Assembly (NCBI GenBank): GCA_965657945.1
Contig: CBFHPW010000002.1
Span: forward strand, 62,001-126,000
Reading direction: 5' to 3'
Source: CAJJDF01 sp965657945
GTDB lineage: Bacteria; Bacteroidota; Bacteroidia; Flavobacteriales_D; CAJJDF01
Length of the DNA stretch: 64,000 nt
Shown here: piece after piece, positions 1 through 8,200 of the stretch
How the letters are laid out: each line of letters starts with the position of its first letter
How positions within the stretch are numbered: the stretch's first letter is position 1
Made by a program: the position numbers and the translations under genes
Notes under the pieces: generated by a model
What the model was told of the DNA's origin: nothing
Databases searched by the model: none
Seen by the model: only the letters and a program-made list of their open reading frames with translations

Positions 1-383
1 TCACCTACTCCCGGTATAAGTTTAAAATCTGCTTCGGGAGTTGTGTTTAGGTTAAAAGGCACAAAAATATGTCTGTACAATTCTTCTTTGTTTTCTATTT
101 CTCCCAACAAAGAATCTAATGAATTCATGGTAATAAAAGGTCTGTTGGCTACTACTTGCTCGATAAGCTCCGGAGACAATCCTACGAGTTTCAACTCATC
201 TTCTGATGCCAAGTTTGCATTGAATACGACATTGTTTTCTACCTTTTCAGGAGTATCTTTCCTTACCTCTTCAGCTTGGGTTACTTCAGGAGTGTTCCCT
301 ACGATTGTCTCTGATTGACAACTCGTAAGTACAATTGAACTCAGCAAGATTGCTGAAAATGACTGTAAAAAATTTAATTTCAT
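1..383 (-). CDS. Lipoprotein with helix-hairpin-helix (ComEA-like) repeats, 3' part outside window
   Basis: The start is the ATG at 383 and 127 codons are visible before the window edge, so the C-terminus is missing. Residues 1-22 form a signal peptide ending in a lipobox (VLTSC), with Cys22 as the likely lipidated residue. Two stretches, about residues 55-83 (NANLASEDELKLVGLSPEL) and from about 108 (FNLNTTPEADFKLIPGVG), have the pattern of ComEA-type helix-hairpin-helix repeats, which usually bind DNA backbone. In a lipoprotein this could mean DNA binding at the envelope or simply a protein-interaction fold. It lies 5 bases downstream of the membrane-protein gene on the same strand, so both are probably one transcript. 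DNA-binding function is inference from the motif only. Confidence 0.7.
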   Translation of the reverse strand, partial: MKLNFLQSFSAILLSSIVLTSCQSETIVGNTPEVTQAEEVRKDTPEKVENNVVFNANLASEDELKLVGLSPELIEQVVANRPFITMNSLDSLLGEIENKEELYRHIFVPFNLNTTPEADFKLIPGVG

Positions 384-388
384 GGGTT

Positions 389-817
389 TTATTTTATGAG
401 TTTACTGTATGAATATCCTATCAATGAGAAAGCAACTAAACTTCCAGGAGCAAGAGCTGGAATGGCTCCTGAAAGGCTCTCTGTAAATAATTCCCAATTG
501 GTGTGAATGGGAGTCATTTCTTGTTCGAACTGAAAATTTGCCTGCAAATGCAAAAAAACTCCATACACGCCCACCAAAGCTGTTATCACCATCAAGACAA
601 CAAATAACTTGTTGAGAAATAGAGTAGATCGAATATGCAATAAAACAAGAACAACTAGGGAAACCAGAATGCTCACTAACGGAATCAGTTGAAAAAAATC
701 TTCGTAGTGATGAAGCAAGTACAATTCGATGGCCGTTCCCAAGAAAAGAAAACTACTTCCTATAAACAGAGTCTGTTTCACGGAAAATCTTCTCGAGTTA
801 TGTGTTGTTATTTTCAT
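389..817 (-). CDS. Small integral membrane protein, function unknown
   Basis: The 142-residue protein has about four hydrophobic segments (near residues 13-33, 42-61, 67-90 and 115-138) and a short polar loop after the third. I do not recognise the family. The ATG at 817 is chosen because a Bacteroidota -7 box (CAAAATTA on plus, reading TAATTTTG on minus) lies just upstream at 825-832. It is followed after 5 bases by the HhH lipoprotein gene, and the pair may work together in the envelope. The neighbouring kynurenine genes are divergent and probably unrelated. Confidence 0.7.
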   Translation of the reverse strand: MKITTHNSRRFSVKQTLFIGSSFLFLGTAIELYLLHHYEDFFQLIPLVSILVSLVVLVLLHIRSTLFLNKLFVVLMVITALVGVYGVFLHLQANFQFEQEMTPIHTNWELFTESLSGAIPALAPGSLVAFSLIGYSYSKLIK

Positions 818-824
818 TTCAATT

Positions 825-832
825 CAAAATTA
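825..832 (-). promoter_or_regulatory. Putative -7 promoter box (TAnnTTTG type)
   Basis: On the minus strand this reads TAATTTTG, a full match to the Bacteroidota sigma-ABfr -7 consensus TAnnTTTG, 7 bases before the ATG at 817. I found no TTTG -33 element at the usual 19-21 base spacing, so this is a half-supported promoter. Confidence 0.4.
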
Positions 833-986
833 AGGAATATAACAGAGAATAAAGCGGATTTTCTGGCTCTATTTTTTACAAAAATTACAGCGAGAAGAAA
901 TAGTAAAATTCGAAAGAACGACAGAATCTTGTTAGAAAAACTCCTCTATTTTTCTTAATTTTAGGGAATATTAAAAAAGACCTATC

Positions 987-1517
987 ATGAGTATTGCCGC
1001 ACCTTTTAATCTCCAGAAATGGATTGACGAAAATAGAGATTTACTAAAACCTCCGGTTGGAAATAAGAACTTGTACAAAGAGGCTGGCGATTTTATCGTG
1101 ATGATTGTTGGTGGACCCAATGCGCGGAAAGATTACCACTGGAACGAGACAGAGGAATTATTTTACCAATTGGAAGGAGATATTATGGTTACAGTTCAGC
1201 AGGATGGAAAAGCCGTTGAAGTACCCATCAAAGCGGGCGAAATGTTTTTGTTGCCTGGCAATATTCCTCACAACCCTGTTAGACCTGCAAATTCTATAGG
1301 ACTGGTAATCGAGCGAAAAAGAAAAGGGACGGATATGAAAGACGGGTTATTGTGGTTTTGCGATGAGTGCAACGAAAAGCTACACGAAACTTATTTTTCA
1401 CAAAAAGACATTGAAACGGATTTTCAATCTAGATTCAAGGAGTTTTATACTTCAGAAGATAAAAGAACATGTAAAAATTGTAGCCATGTAATGGAAATTG
1501 ACGAAAGATTTATTTAG
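987..1517 (+). CDS. nbaC: 3-hydroxyanthranilate 3,4-dioxygenase
   Basis: This 176-residue cupin enzyme opens the ring of 3-hydroxyanthranilate with O2 to give 2-amino-3-carboxymuconate semialdehyde, a cytosolic step of the kynurenine pathway. The Fe(II) ligands of the family are visible: His51, Glu57 and His95. The C-terminal rubredoxin-like metal site of the bacterial enzyme is also complete: Cys125-x2-Cys128 and Cys162-x2-Cys165. Length and residue numbers agree with characterised bacterial enzymes. The next gene begins one base after the stop codon and encodes the enzyme that uses this product, which strongly supports the call. The earlier kynurenine enzymes (tryptophan dioxygenase, kynurenine monooxygenase, kynureninase) are not in this window. 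Confidence 0.96.
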   Translation: MSIAAPFNLQKWIDENRDLLKPPVGNKNLYKEAGDFIVMIVGGPNARKDYHWNETEELFYQLEGDIMVTVQQDGKAVEVPIKAGEMFLLPGNIPHNPVRPANSIGLVIERKRKGTDMKDGLLWFCDECNEKLHETYFSQKDIETDFQSRFKEFYTSEDKRTCKNCSHVMEIDERFI

Positions 1518-1518
1518 A

Positions 1519-2547
1519 ATGACAAAAAAAGCTGAAGATATATTAAGCATTGATATTCATACTCATATCTTGCCAAAAGACATTCCTAATTTCAAAAAAA
1601 AATTTGGCTACGGAGGTTTTATTCATTTAGATCATCACAAGCCTTGTTGTGCACGAATGATGATGGACGACAAGTTTTTTAGAGAAATTGAAGACAATTG
1701 CTGGAGTGCAGAAGCTCGAATGACTGAGTGCGATGCTCAGCACATTAATGTACAAGTTTTATCTACGGTACCAGTGATGTTTTCTTATTGGGCAAAACCC
1801 CAAGACTGCTTGGATGTATCCATGTTTTTGAACGATCACATTGCTGGAATTGTAACGAAATATCCAAAACGATTTGTAGGACTTGGTACGGTTCCTATGC
1901 AAGCCCCTGAATTGGCAATAAAAGAAATCGAACGTTGTAAAAAAATAGGACTCAAAGGGATTGAGATTGGTTCGCACGTAAACGATTGGAACCTCAACGA
2001 TCCCAATCTATTTCCAATTTTTCAAGCATGCGAAGAATTGGACATGGCAGTTTTTGTTCATCCATGGGACATGATGTCGAAATCAAAAATGGAAAAATAT
2101 TGGCTGCCTTGGTTAGTTGGTATGCCTGCCGAAACTTCGTTGGCAATTTGCTCTATGATTTTTGGAGGAGTATTTGAAAGGCTACCTAACTTGCGTGTCG
2201 CATTTGCACACGGAGGTGGTTCGTTTCCTGCAACTATTTCAAGAATTCAACATGGATTTGATGTACGACCAGATTTGTGCGCGATCGACAACAATGTAGC
2301 TCCAAAAGAATACCTCGGTAAATTTTGGCTCGATTCTTTGGTTCATGACGAGGCCAACCTTAACTATATAATGGATTTGATTGGTTCGGACAAAGTAGCC
2401 TTAGGATCTGATTACCCATTTCCTTTAGGGGAATTACAACCAGGAAAATTGATTCGTGAATTTGACTTAGAACAAAAAACCAAGGAAAATTTACTGCACA
2501 ATTCAGCACTGACTTGGTTGAAAATGAAAAAATCTGATTTTATTTAA
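1519..2547 (+). CDS. nbaD: 2-amino-3-carboxymuconate-6-semialdehyde decarboxylase (ACMSD)
   Basis: This amidohydrolase-family decarboxylase converts ACMS to 2-aminomuconate semialdehyde, steering the kynurenine pathway to complete degradation rather than to quinolinate/NAD. With the ATG at 1519 the protein has 342 residues and the metal ligands fall at His14 and His16 (DIHTHIL), His181 (FVHPWD) and Asp298 (LGSDYPFP), with the catalytic His231 (AFAHGGG), nearly the numbering of characterised bacterial ACMSD. A longer reading from a TTG at 1498 would overlap the dioxygenase gene and adds only seven residues, so the ATG is preferred. One base separates it from the dioxygenase stop, so translation is probably coupled. 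Confidence 0.95.
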   Translation: MTKKAEDILSIDIHTHILPKDIPNFKKKFGYGGFIHLDHHKPCCARMMMDDKFFREIEDNCWSAEARMTECDAQHINVQVLSTVPVMFSYWAKPQDCLDVSMFLNDHIAGIVTKYPKRFVGLGTVPMQAPELAIKEIERCKKIGLKGIEIGSHVNDWNLNDPNLFPIFQACEELDMAVFVHPWDMMSKSKMEKYWLPWLVGMPAETSLAICSMIFGGVFERLPNLRVAFAHGGGSFPATISRIQHGFDVRPDLCAIDNNVAPKEYLGKFWLDSLVHDEANLNYIMDLIGSDKVALGSDYPFPLGELQPGKLIREFDLEQKTKENLLHNSALTWLKMKKSDFI

Positions 2548-2551
2548 TCAA

Positions 2552-3607
2552 TTATTTTTTAAGAACCCACAAAGAGATTCCTTTCGATTCTTGTTTTGTT
2601 CTTGCTAAAAACTTGTTGGCTTCTTTGCGTGTAACAAAACTTTGAATAGCCACTCGATAAAGTCTTCCTTTCTTATCAACAATCAAGGATTCGTTTCCTT
2701 TATCAGACCATTTTTTTACCAAGTTTTCTGCATTTTCCTTTACAGAAAAACAACCAGCAATTACATGGTATTTTTTCTCGACAACGTACTCCACAGGCTT
2801 TGAAAAAGTAGAGTCTGTTTTTGGCAAAATCGCTTCCACTTTGGTTGTAACAGGTGTTTTGGCAACTGCAACAACTTCTTCCTCCGTATCCCAATCCAAC
2901 GCAAACTGGTAGTTCATTCTTGGAGAATAATCATCCACCACAACCGGATTAAATGGATTTACATCCGCAATGTTTAAGTTTTGATACTCTGAATTGCTGT
3001 TAATCCCGATGTAAACACCAGCCGCCAATATTGGCAACATCAATAAAGGAATTAATTGACCATATCGCTTAGAGGTTCTTTTCTTAGTTTGTTTTTTCGC
3101 GGGTGAACCAACCAACACAGATTCTTTGGTTTCTTCTATTCTTTCAATCAATTTAACTTTCTTTTCTTCTTTTTCTTTGGTTGGCAGCGGTGCTACCTTT
3201 TCGAGTTCAAAAGAAGAGAGACCGTAAGAATCTTTCAAGAAATTTGTTGACGCCTGCTGAAACTGGATGTTTTTTTCTTTATCAAAAAACAACACTCCTA
3301 CCCTTTCTATTTCTACTCTTCCCTCTTCGTTCAATCTCAAAAAACAATCGTCTTTGAATTGAAGCAAAAGTTGCTGAGCATCCGCCATTGACAATGCTTG
3401 TTTCTCAGCAATTTTAGCAGACAATAAGCCATCATTGTACACAAGATGTTTGTTGAACAAAATTCGTTTCGTAGCAGGAAAAAAAACAGAGGTAAACTGA
3501 TTGAAGTATGCTGGTTTTTTGGAGGTAATAAAACCTCCAAATTCTGGCACAATCACACAATCATGATCGTGTAGTAGTTCTTCTATATGTTTGTCTATTT
3601 TTTTCAT
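2552..3607 (-). CDS. HU-CCDC81 and SPOR domain membrane protein
   Basis: The 351-residue protein has the Bacteroidota HU-CCDC81 pair at about residues 1-60 and 62-125 (HIEELLHDHDCVIVPEFGGF is the typical opening), a charged linker, one transmembrane helix at about 184-203 (PLLMLPILAAGVYIGI) and a C-terminal SPOR domain at about 275-350. SPOR domains bind denuded septal peptidoglycan, while HU-like domains bind nucleic acid or protein. The layout suggests a cytoplasmic N-terminus and a periplasmic SPOR part acting at the division site. A TAACTTTG -7 box precedes the ATG. It converges with ACMSD with only 4 bases between the stops. The domain call is firm; the division role is inferred. Confidence 0.85.
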   Translation of the reverse strand: MKKIDKHIEELLHDHDCVIVPEFGGFITSKKPAYFNQFTSVFFPATKRILFNKHLVYNDGLLSAKIAEKQALSMADAQQLLLQFKDDCFLRLNEEGRVEIERVGVLFFDKEKNIQFQQASTNFLKDSYGLSSFELEKVAPLPTKEKEEKKVKLIERIEETKESVLVGSPAKKQTKKRTSKRYGQLIPLLMLPILAAGVYIGINSNSEYQNLNIADVNPFNPVVVDDYSPRMNYQFALDWDTEEEVVAVAKTPVTTKVEAILPKTDSTFSKPVEYVVEKKYHVIAGCFSVKENAENLVKKWSDKGNESLIVDKKGRLYRVAIQSFVTRKEANKFLARTKQESKGISLWVLKK

Positions 3608-3619
3608 TAATCAACAAAG

Positions 3620-3627
3620 CAAAGTTA
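3620..3627 (-). promoter_or_regulatory. Putative -7 promoter box for the HU-CCDC81/SPOR gene
   Basis: It reads TAACTTTG on the minus strand, an exact TAnnTTTG match ending 13 bases before the ATG at 3607. No clear -33 TTTG was seen, and the box lies only about 20 bases after the kdsB stop, so the gene can also be reached by readthrough from pdxJ-kdsB. Confidence 0.4.
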
Positions 3628-3645
3628 ATTATTTCCTTTAATTAA

Positions 3646-4422
3646 TTAAAAATTATCCGAACTAAGAATTTCTTCTAAATCCTCGGGAGTATCAATTCCA
3701 ATTATATCTTCTTCAATTTCAGATACTTGTATTGTAAAATGATGAGAAAGCCACCTCAAATTTTCTAAGCTTTCGGCTTTTTCAAGCATAGAATGTTCTA
3801 TCTCTTGTATTTCATAAAACTCATCAATATTGAAACCGTAAATCCCAATATGCTTATAGTAATCGGCATGCTCCAGCCATAAATCTTCTTGTTTTCCTCT
3901 CACGAAAGGTATTGGGTGTCTGCTAAAGTAAAGTGCGTCTCTTGGTTCTCCGTTCGATTCGCCTTCAGTTAGCACTACCTTTACTACATTCTCATTGAAC
4001 AATTCATCGGTAGAGGTAATCCTTTTTGCCAGTGTTCCAATCTCTGCTTGATCATCTTTCAACAGAATATCACAAACAGAGTCAATGTGTGCGGGTGAAA
4101 TGAAAGGCTCGTCTCCCTGTATATTCACCACCACATCAAAAAACTCTCCTTTCTCCTCTAGTTTCTCGATCACCTCTCCGCATCGTTCGGTTCCCGACTG
4201 ATGAAAATCTCCTGTCATTATTGCGAACCCTCCAAACTCTAGAACGTGGTCATAAATTCTTTTGTCGTCAGTCGCAACCACCACTTTTGTCAATCTTTTA
4301 GATTTTTGGCACTGTTCTACCACTCGCCTAATCATTGACTTTCCTTTGATATCTACTAGTGGTTTACCAGGAAACCTTGTAGACTCAAATCTCGCTGGAA
4401 TTATTCCTATTACCTTTTTCAT
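3646..4422 (-). CDS. kdsB: 3-deoxy-manno-octulosonate cytidylyltransferase (CMP-Kdo synthetase)
   Basis: KdsB activates Kdo with CTP to give CMP-Kdo, the donor for the inner core of lipopolysaccharide; it acts in the cytosol. The 258-residue length is normal. Family motifs are present: the nucleotide-binding N-terminus IIPARFESTRFPGKPLVDI (about residues 6-24), VVVATDD, NIQGDEP (Mg-binding Asp region) and YFSRHPIPF. The gene overlaps the end of pdxJ by 4 bases (4419-4422), so the two are translationally coupled. The presence of the gene indicates a Kdo-containing outer membrane, in keeping with the sugar genes further along the window. Confidence 0.96.
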   Translation of the reverse strand: MKKVIGIIPARFESTRFPGKPLVDIKGKSMIRRVVEQCQKSKRLTKVVVATDDKRIYDHVLEFGGFAIMTGDFHQSGTERCGEVIEKLEEKGEFFDVVVNIQGDEPFISPAHIDSVCDILLKDDQAEIGTLAKRITSTDELFNENVVKVVLTEGESNGEPRDALYFSRHPIPFVRGKQEDLWLEHADYYKHIGIYGFNIDEFYEIQEIEHSMLEKAESLENLRWLSHHFTIQVSEIEEDIIGIDTPEDLEEILSSDNF

Positions 4423-5132
4423 TTCAATAGGTTTTTATACATGGCTATTGTTTTTTCGAATCCAAAATACAAAGCATCCGCAACTAGAGCATGCCCGATA
4501 GAAACTTCCAATAAATTAGGAATTGACGAAGCAAAAAACGCCAAATTTTCTACATTCAAATCATGCCCAGCATTGAGACCAATTCCCATTTCTGAGGTGA
4601 GTTTAGCAGCCTCCATAAACGGACAAATAGCTTCTTCTTTATCTGAAGAATAACCACTTGCATACGATTCTGTGTAGAGTTCGGCTCTATCCACCTGAAT
4701 GAGTGCTAGCTGCTCTATATCTTTTGTGTTGGCTTCCATAAATATTGAAGTTCGAATTCCTGCTTTGGACAGTTCCCCGAGCGATTCTTCCAACAAGGAT
4801 TTATTTTCTTTTACTTTCCAACCTGCATTAGAGGTTAATACACCTGGCGGATCGGGCACCAAAGTTACCTGATGGGGTTTCGTTGAAAGCACTAAATCCA
4901 TGAAACGCTTGTTGGGATATCCCTCCACATTAAACTCAGTTTGAATATTTTGAGCTAACTCGCTCACATCGGCATACCGTATGTGTCGTTCATCAGGCCT
5001 GGGATGAACAGTAATACCATCTGCCCCAAATTTTTCGATATCTAGCGCAACTTTTAGCAAGTTCGGAACGTTGTTTCCTCTAGCATTCCTTATTGTGGCT
5101 ACTTTGTTTATATTTACACTTAATTTTGTCAT
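4419..5132 (-). CDS. pdxJ: Pyridoxine 5'-phosphate synthase
   Basis: PdxJ condenses 3-amino-2-oxopropyl phosphate with 1-deoxy-D-xylulose 5-phosphate to make pyridoxine 5'-phosphate in the DXP-dependent vitamin B6 pathway. The 237-residue TIM-barrel protein shows the typical N-terminus LSVNINKVATIRNARGNN, the motif ITVHPRPDERHI (about residues 40-51) and GLNAGHDLN near residue 195. It is the first gene of a kdsB pair with a 4-base overlap. The upstream 102 bases are shared with the divergent CBS gene. DXP is also the substrate of Dxr, encoded at 60277-61431, so the organism uses the DXP route for both B6 and isoprenoids. Confidence 0.96.
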   Translation of the reverse strand: MTKLSVNINKVATIRNARGNNVPNLLKVALDIEKFGADGITVHPRPDERHIRYADVSELAQNIQTEFNVEGYPNKRFMDLVLSTKPHQVTLVPDPPGVLTSNAGWKVKENKSLLEESLGELSKAGIRTSIFMEANTKDIEQLALIQVDRAELYTESYASGYSSDKEEAICPFMEAAKLTSEMGIGLNAGHDLNVENLAFFASSIPNLLEVSIGHALVADALYFGFEKTIAMYKNLLK

Positions 5133-5234
5133 ATTTTTGTAGTAAACTGAACTGCGAAAGAACAGTTTTTTGTTTAAAAAAGTTACATTTAAAGGTAAAA
5201 AAAATACTCAACAAAATTCATCTATAAGAATACT

Positions 5235-5897
5235 ATGATTGCATCTCAATTAATTGTGGACTTACTTCCTCCATTAAAGCCCTCCGAAACTTTCGGCAAG
5301 GCATTGCTTTGGATGAGCGAATTTAAGGTGGGTCATTTGCCGGTGGTTGACAAAAATAATTTTTTGGGAATTGTCTCAGAAGAAGATATTTTAGATTCCA
5401 GTTTGTCGGATGTAACCTTCCAATCCAACACAATTCAGCTCAACTCGATATTTATTTACGAATACCAACATATTTTTGAAGTGATGAGAAAAATGTCTGA
5501 ATTTCAACTCACCGTAATGCCTATTCTTAATAGGAATGATGAGTATTTAGGATGCACAACTCTCTCTCACCTTATGACAGTTGCATCCAACACGACCTCC
5601 ATAAAGGAACCTGGCGGAGTGATTGTATTGAGAGTAAATTCTAAAGATTACTCACTGGCCGAAATTTCTCAAATTGTAGAAAGCAACAACGCCAGAATCT
5701 TAAGTTCTTACATCACCTCTTCGGACGATACATCTGAAATAGACGTGACTATCAAATTGAACAAAAAAGAACTAGGAGCGATTCTGCAAACCTTTCAACG
5801 GTATGATTATAAAGTCATTGAAACCTACCAAAAAGAAGATGACTTTGATGAGTTAAAAAATAGATTTGATAATTTGATGAACCTCCTAGATTTATAG
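5235..5897 (+). CDS. CBS domain pair protein with C-terminal ACT-like region
   Basis: The 220-residue cytosolic protein has two CBS motifs at about residues 10-60 and 70-120 (HLPVVDKNNFLGIVSEEDIL; LTVMPILNRNDEYLGCTTLS), which normally bind adenosyl nucleotides. Residues about 128-215 have the alternation of an ACT-like fold (VIVLRVNSKDYSLAEISQIV). Such CBS-ACT proteins are usually sensors of nucleotide or ligand state. The T9SS cargo gene starts 15 bases later on the same strand, so they may be co-transcribed although no functional link is obvious. The divergent pdxJ shares the intergenic region. Confidence 0.8.
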   Translation: MIASQLIVDLLPPLKPSETFGKALLWMSEFKVGHLPVVDKNNFLGIVSEEDILDSSLSDVTFQSNTIQLNSIFIYEYQHIFEVMRKMSEFQLTVMPILNRNDEYLGCTTLSHLMTVASNTTSIKEPGGVIVLRVNSKDYSLAEISQIVESNNARILSSYITSSDDTSEIDVTIKLNKKELGAILQTFQRYDYKVIETYQKEDDFDELKNRFDNLMNLLDL

Positions 5898-5912
5898 TAA
5901 TTTTACCCCACA

Positions 5913-7187
5913 ATGAAATACATTTTACTTTTCTTATCCTCGTTGTTGTATTGCCAATTGGTACTCTCACAACCTTCTAACAACAACTGTGCAAGCGCAA
6001 CAGAAATTTGCATTGCGAAAACAACATCTGGAACCACCCGTGATGCAACCAGTCAAATCTGTGGAACTTGCGCTGACGGACCAACGATTGTGGGTTCCGC
6101 CTGCTTCCAGCTTGTAAAAACGGTTTGGTATCAATTTACAACCAATGCCACAGGAGGAAATGCTGATGTCAGTGTAACTAGTTTAAATTGTTCTGCTGGT
6201 TCTAATGGATTGGGAGGAATTGTTTATTCTGCCGGAACTGCTTGTAATTCTTCCACATACGTTCCTGTTTCCAACTGTGAAGTAAATTCTGGTGGAGACT
6301 TTACCCTGAACGCAACCGGATTAGCAGCCAATACTACGTACTATATTCTTATCGCTAGCGACTCTGCAGGGAGCTGTGATTTTGATATTACGATTAGCGG
6401 TTCCGCAGTTGTATTGCCTCCCAGTTCAATCGTTATCTCGAACAACGTAGACACCACTATCATTTGCCCAGAAGACATGGTAACCTTTTCTGCCAATGTA
6501 ACGAATTGCACAAATCCAGTGGTGAATTGGTTTGTAAATGGCGGATATGCAGCAACTACAACCAATGGAAATTCTTTTCAAAAAGATTATTTTGTAAATG
6601 GCGATGTGGTAGGAGCTCAGGTAGAGTGTGATTGTGGAGCAAACGCTGGATCTAATCAACTATCAATAAATGTACATCCTTACATCACAATAAGCGCAGG
6701 ACCTTACACCAACATTCCATTCGGAGGATCTACCAAACTTAAAGGTTCTGGAGGGGTTACATATTCCTGGGCACCCACCGAAACTTTAGACAACCCAAAT
6801 ATTGCCAATCCAATTGCGACACCCTTGGGAGCAACAACTTATACACTCACAGCTACTTCTGCGGAAGGTTGCAGGTTCTTTGCAGATGTCATTGTGAATG
6901 TATTGGATTCAATTTTCGTCCCTAATACTTTCACCCCTAACTCTGATGGTGTGAATGACACTTGGGAAATTAGGCTAATTGAGTTTTTTCCGAAAGCAGA
7001 AATTACAGTATTTGACCGATGGGGACAAATCGTTTTTAAAACCATTGGTTACCCAACTTCTTCTCGTTGGGATGGGACCCGAAACGGAACTCAGCTTCCG
7101 GCATCAACGTACTACTATACAATCAGTTTGAGTATCGACTCCAAAGAAGAAAGAATAAAAACTGGATCAGTAACCCTAATATATTAA
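5913..7187 (+). CDS. T9SS cargo with type B (gliding motility-associated) C-terminal sorting domain
   Basis: The 424-residue protein has a signal peptide (residues 1-19, ending LVLSQ), an N-terminal Cys-rich region with CASATEICIAKTTSG that resembles T9SS-associated adhesin modules, Ig/PKD-like middle segments (about 180-330), and a type B sorting domain from about 335 to the end (VPNTFTPNSDGVNDTWEIR, TVFDRWGQIVFK, YYYTISL). Type B domains direct export through T9SS and need a PorP/SprF-family partner; such a gene follows with only one base between. The product is therefore probably a secreted or surface-bound adhesin. Its ligand is unknown. Confidence 0.9.
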   Translation: MKYILLFLSSLLYCQLVLSQPSNNNCASATEICIAKTTSGTTRDATSQICGTCADGPTIVGSACFQLVKTVWYQFTTNATGGNADVSVTSLNCSAGSNGLGGIVYSAGTACNSSTYVPVSNCEVNSGGDFTLNATGLAANTTYYILIASDSAGSCDFDITISGSAVVLPPSSIVISNNVDTTIICPEDMVTFSANVTNCTNPVVNWFVNGGYAATTTNGNSFQKDYFVNGDVVGAQVECDCGANAGSNQLSINVHPYITISAGPYTNIPFGGSTKLKGSGGVTYSWAPTETLDNPNIANPIATPLGATTYTLTATSAEGCRFFADVIVNVLDSIFVPNTFTPNSDGVNDTWEIRLIEFFPKAEITVFDRWGQIVFKTIGYPTSSRWDGTRNGTQLPASTYYYTISLSIDSKEERIKTGSVTLIY

Positions 7188-7188
7188 G

Positions 7189-8124
7189 ATGATTAAGAAA
7201 CTCTCACTGGCTTTATTTCTAGCTTTTTCGGTTACCGGTTTTAGTCAACAAATTCCGCAATTCACCAATTATCTAACTAATCAGTTCGCCTACAACCCTG
7301 CTGTTGCAGGAAGTAAAGAATGCTTAGATATTACCTTGGGACATCGAACTCAATGGAGTGGATTTGAAGGAGCGCCCGTAACAACATACGGAAGTTTTAA
7401 CACATCACTGAAGCAAGATAAATTTGGCTTGGGGTATAAACATGCTATCGGAATTGTTGCCCTGAGCGACTCTTATGGTCCTTTTACTCGTTCCAAATTA
7501 AAAGCTGCTTACGCTTACCATTTACCAATCACAAGGGACATTTTGTTCTCCATGGGGATGTTTTTTGGAATAGAACAAATTAATTTTGACGCAAGTGACG
7601 TTACTCTCATTAATTACAATGATGATGCGATAAACAACTCAAGACGATCTACTATTTTTCCTGAAATAACGCCTGGAGTTTTCTTGCAATCAGACTTATG
7701 GTTCGCGGGAGCAACACTCCAACAAACTTTAGGTAGTAGAAAAAAAGCAGTAGGAACAGATGAAACAAAACTGACCAGGCACGGAACAATCATGGGAGGG
7801 CTAAACATTCCTGTATCAAAGGATTGGTCTCTTGTACCATCTACACTTTTTAAGTTTTCAAAAGCAGCCCCTTGGGCTATCGATGTGAACGTAATGGCCG
7901 ATTACAAAAGAAAATTTTCTATGGGTATTTCGTACAGAACTACTGATGCTGTAGCTGCACTCATCAACTTCAATCTTCTGAATTATTTCAGAGTGGGTTA
8001 TGCCTATGACTATACTTTATCTAAAATAAGATTTGGTGGGTTCAACTCACACGAGGTAACCTTAGTAATCAATCCTTGTGGATTTAAAGAAGATCCAAAG
8101 TACGCTTGCCCTACTTTCAACTAG
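7189..8124 (+). CDS. PorP/SprF family outer-membrane protein, partner of the upstream cargo
   Basis: The 311-residue protein has a signal peptide (residues 1-19) followed by the family signature QQIPQFTNYLTNQFAYNPAV, then alternating beta-strands typical of an outer-membrane barrel, ending with NSHEVTLVINPC. PorP/SprF proteins are needed for secretion or surface attachment of type B cargo. The gene begins one base after the cargo stop, so this is a dedicated cargo-partner pair. It is one of two PorP/SprF paralogues here (the other is at 24623-25561); being paired with a cargo gene, this one is more likely an SprF-like accessory than the core PorP. Confidence 0.92.
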   Translation: MIKKLSLALFLAFSVTGFSQQIPQFTNYLTNQFAYNPAVAGSKECLDITLGHRTQWSGFEGAPVTTYGSFNTSLKQDKFGLGYKHAIGIVALSDSYGPFTRSKLKAAYAYHLPITRDILFSMGMFFGIEQINFDASDVTLINYNDDAINNSRRSTIFPEITPGVFLQSDLWFAGATLQQTLGSRKKAVGTDETKLTRHGTIMGGLNIPVSKDWSLVPSTLFKFSKAAPWAIDVNVMADYKRKFSMGISYRTTDAVAALINFNLLNYFRVGYAYDYTLSKIRFGGFNSHEVTLVINPCGFKEDPKYACPTFN

Positions 8125-8200
8125 TGGTTTTTAGGGGATTCCAATTTATTCAAAAATCAATTAATTCCTTATCTTTAGGCGTTATAATTGACTTATTATC

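Noticed and set aside
689..958. 89-codon plus-strand open frame between the membrane protein and HAAO
   Set aside because: It overlaps the minus-strand membrane gene, has low-complexity basic composition (many Lys, Ser, Phe) and no export or domain pattern; the HAAO start at 987 has stronger support.
1498..1518. Earlier TTG start for ACMSD
   Set aside because: It overlaps the HAAO stop; the ATG at 1519 gives metal-ligand positions close to those of known ACMSD.
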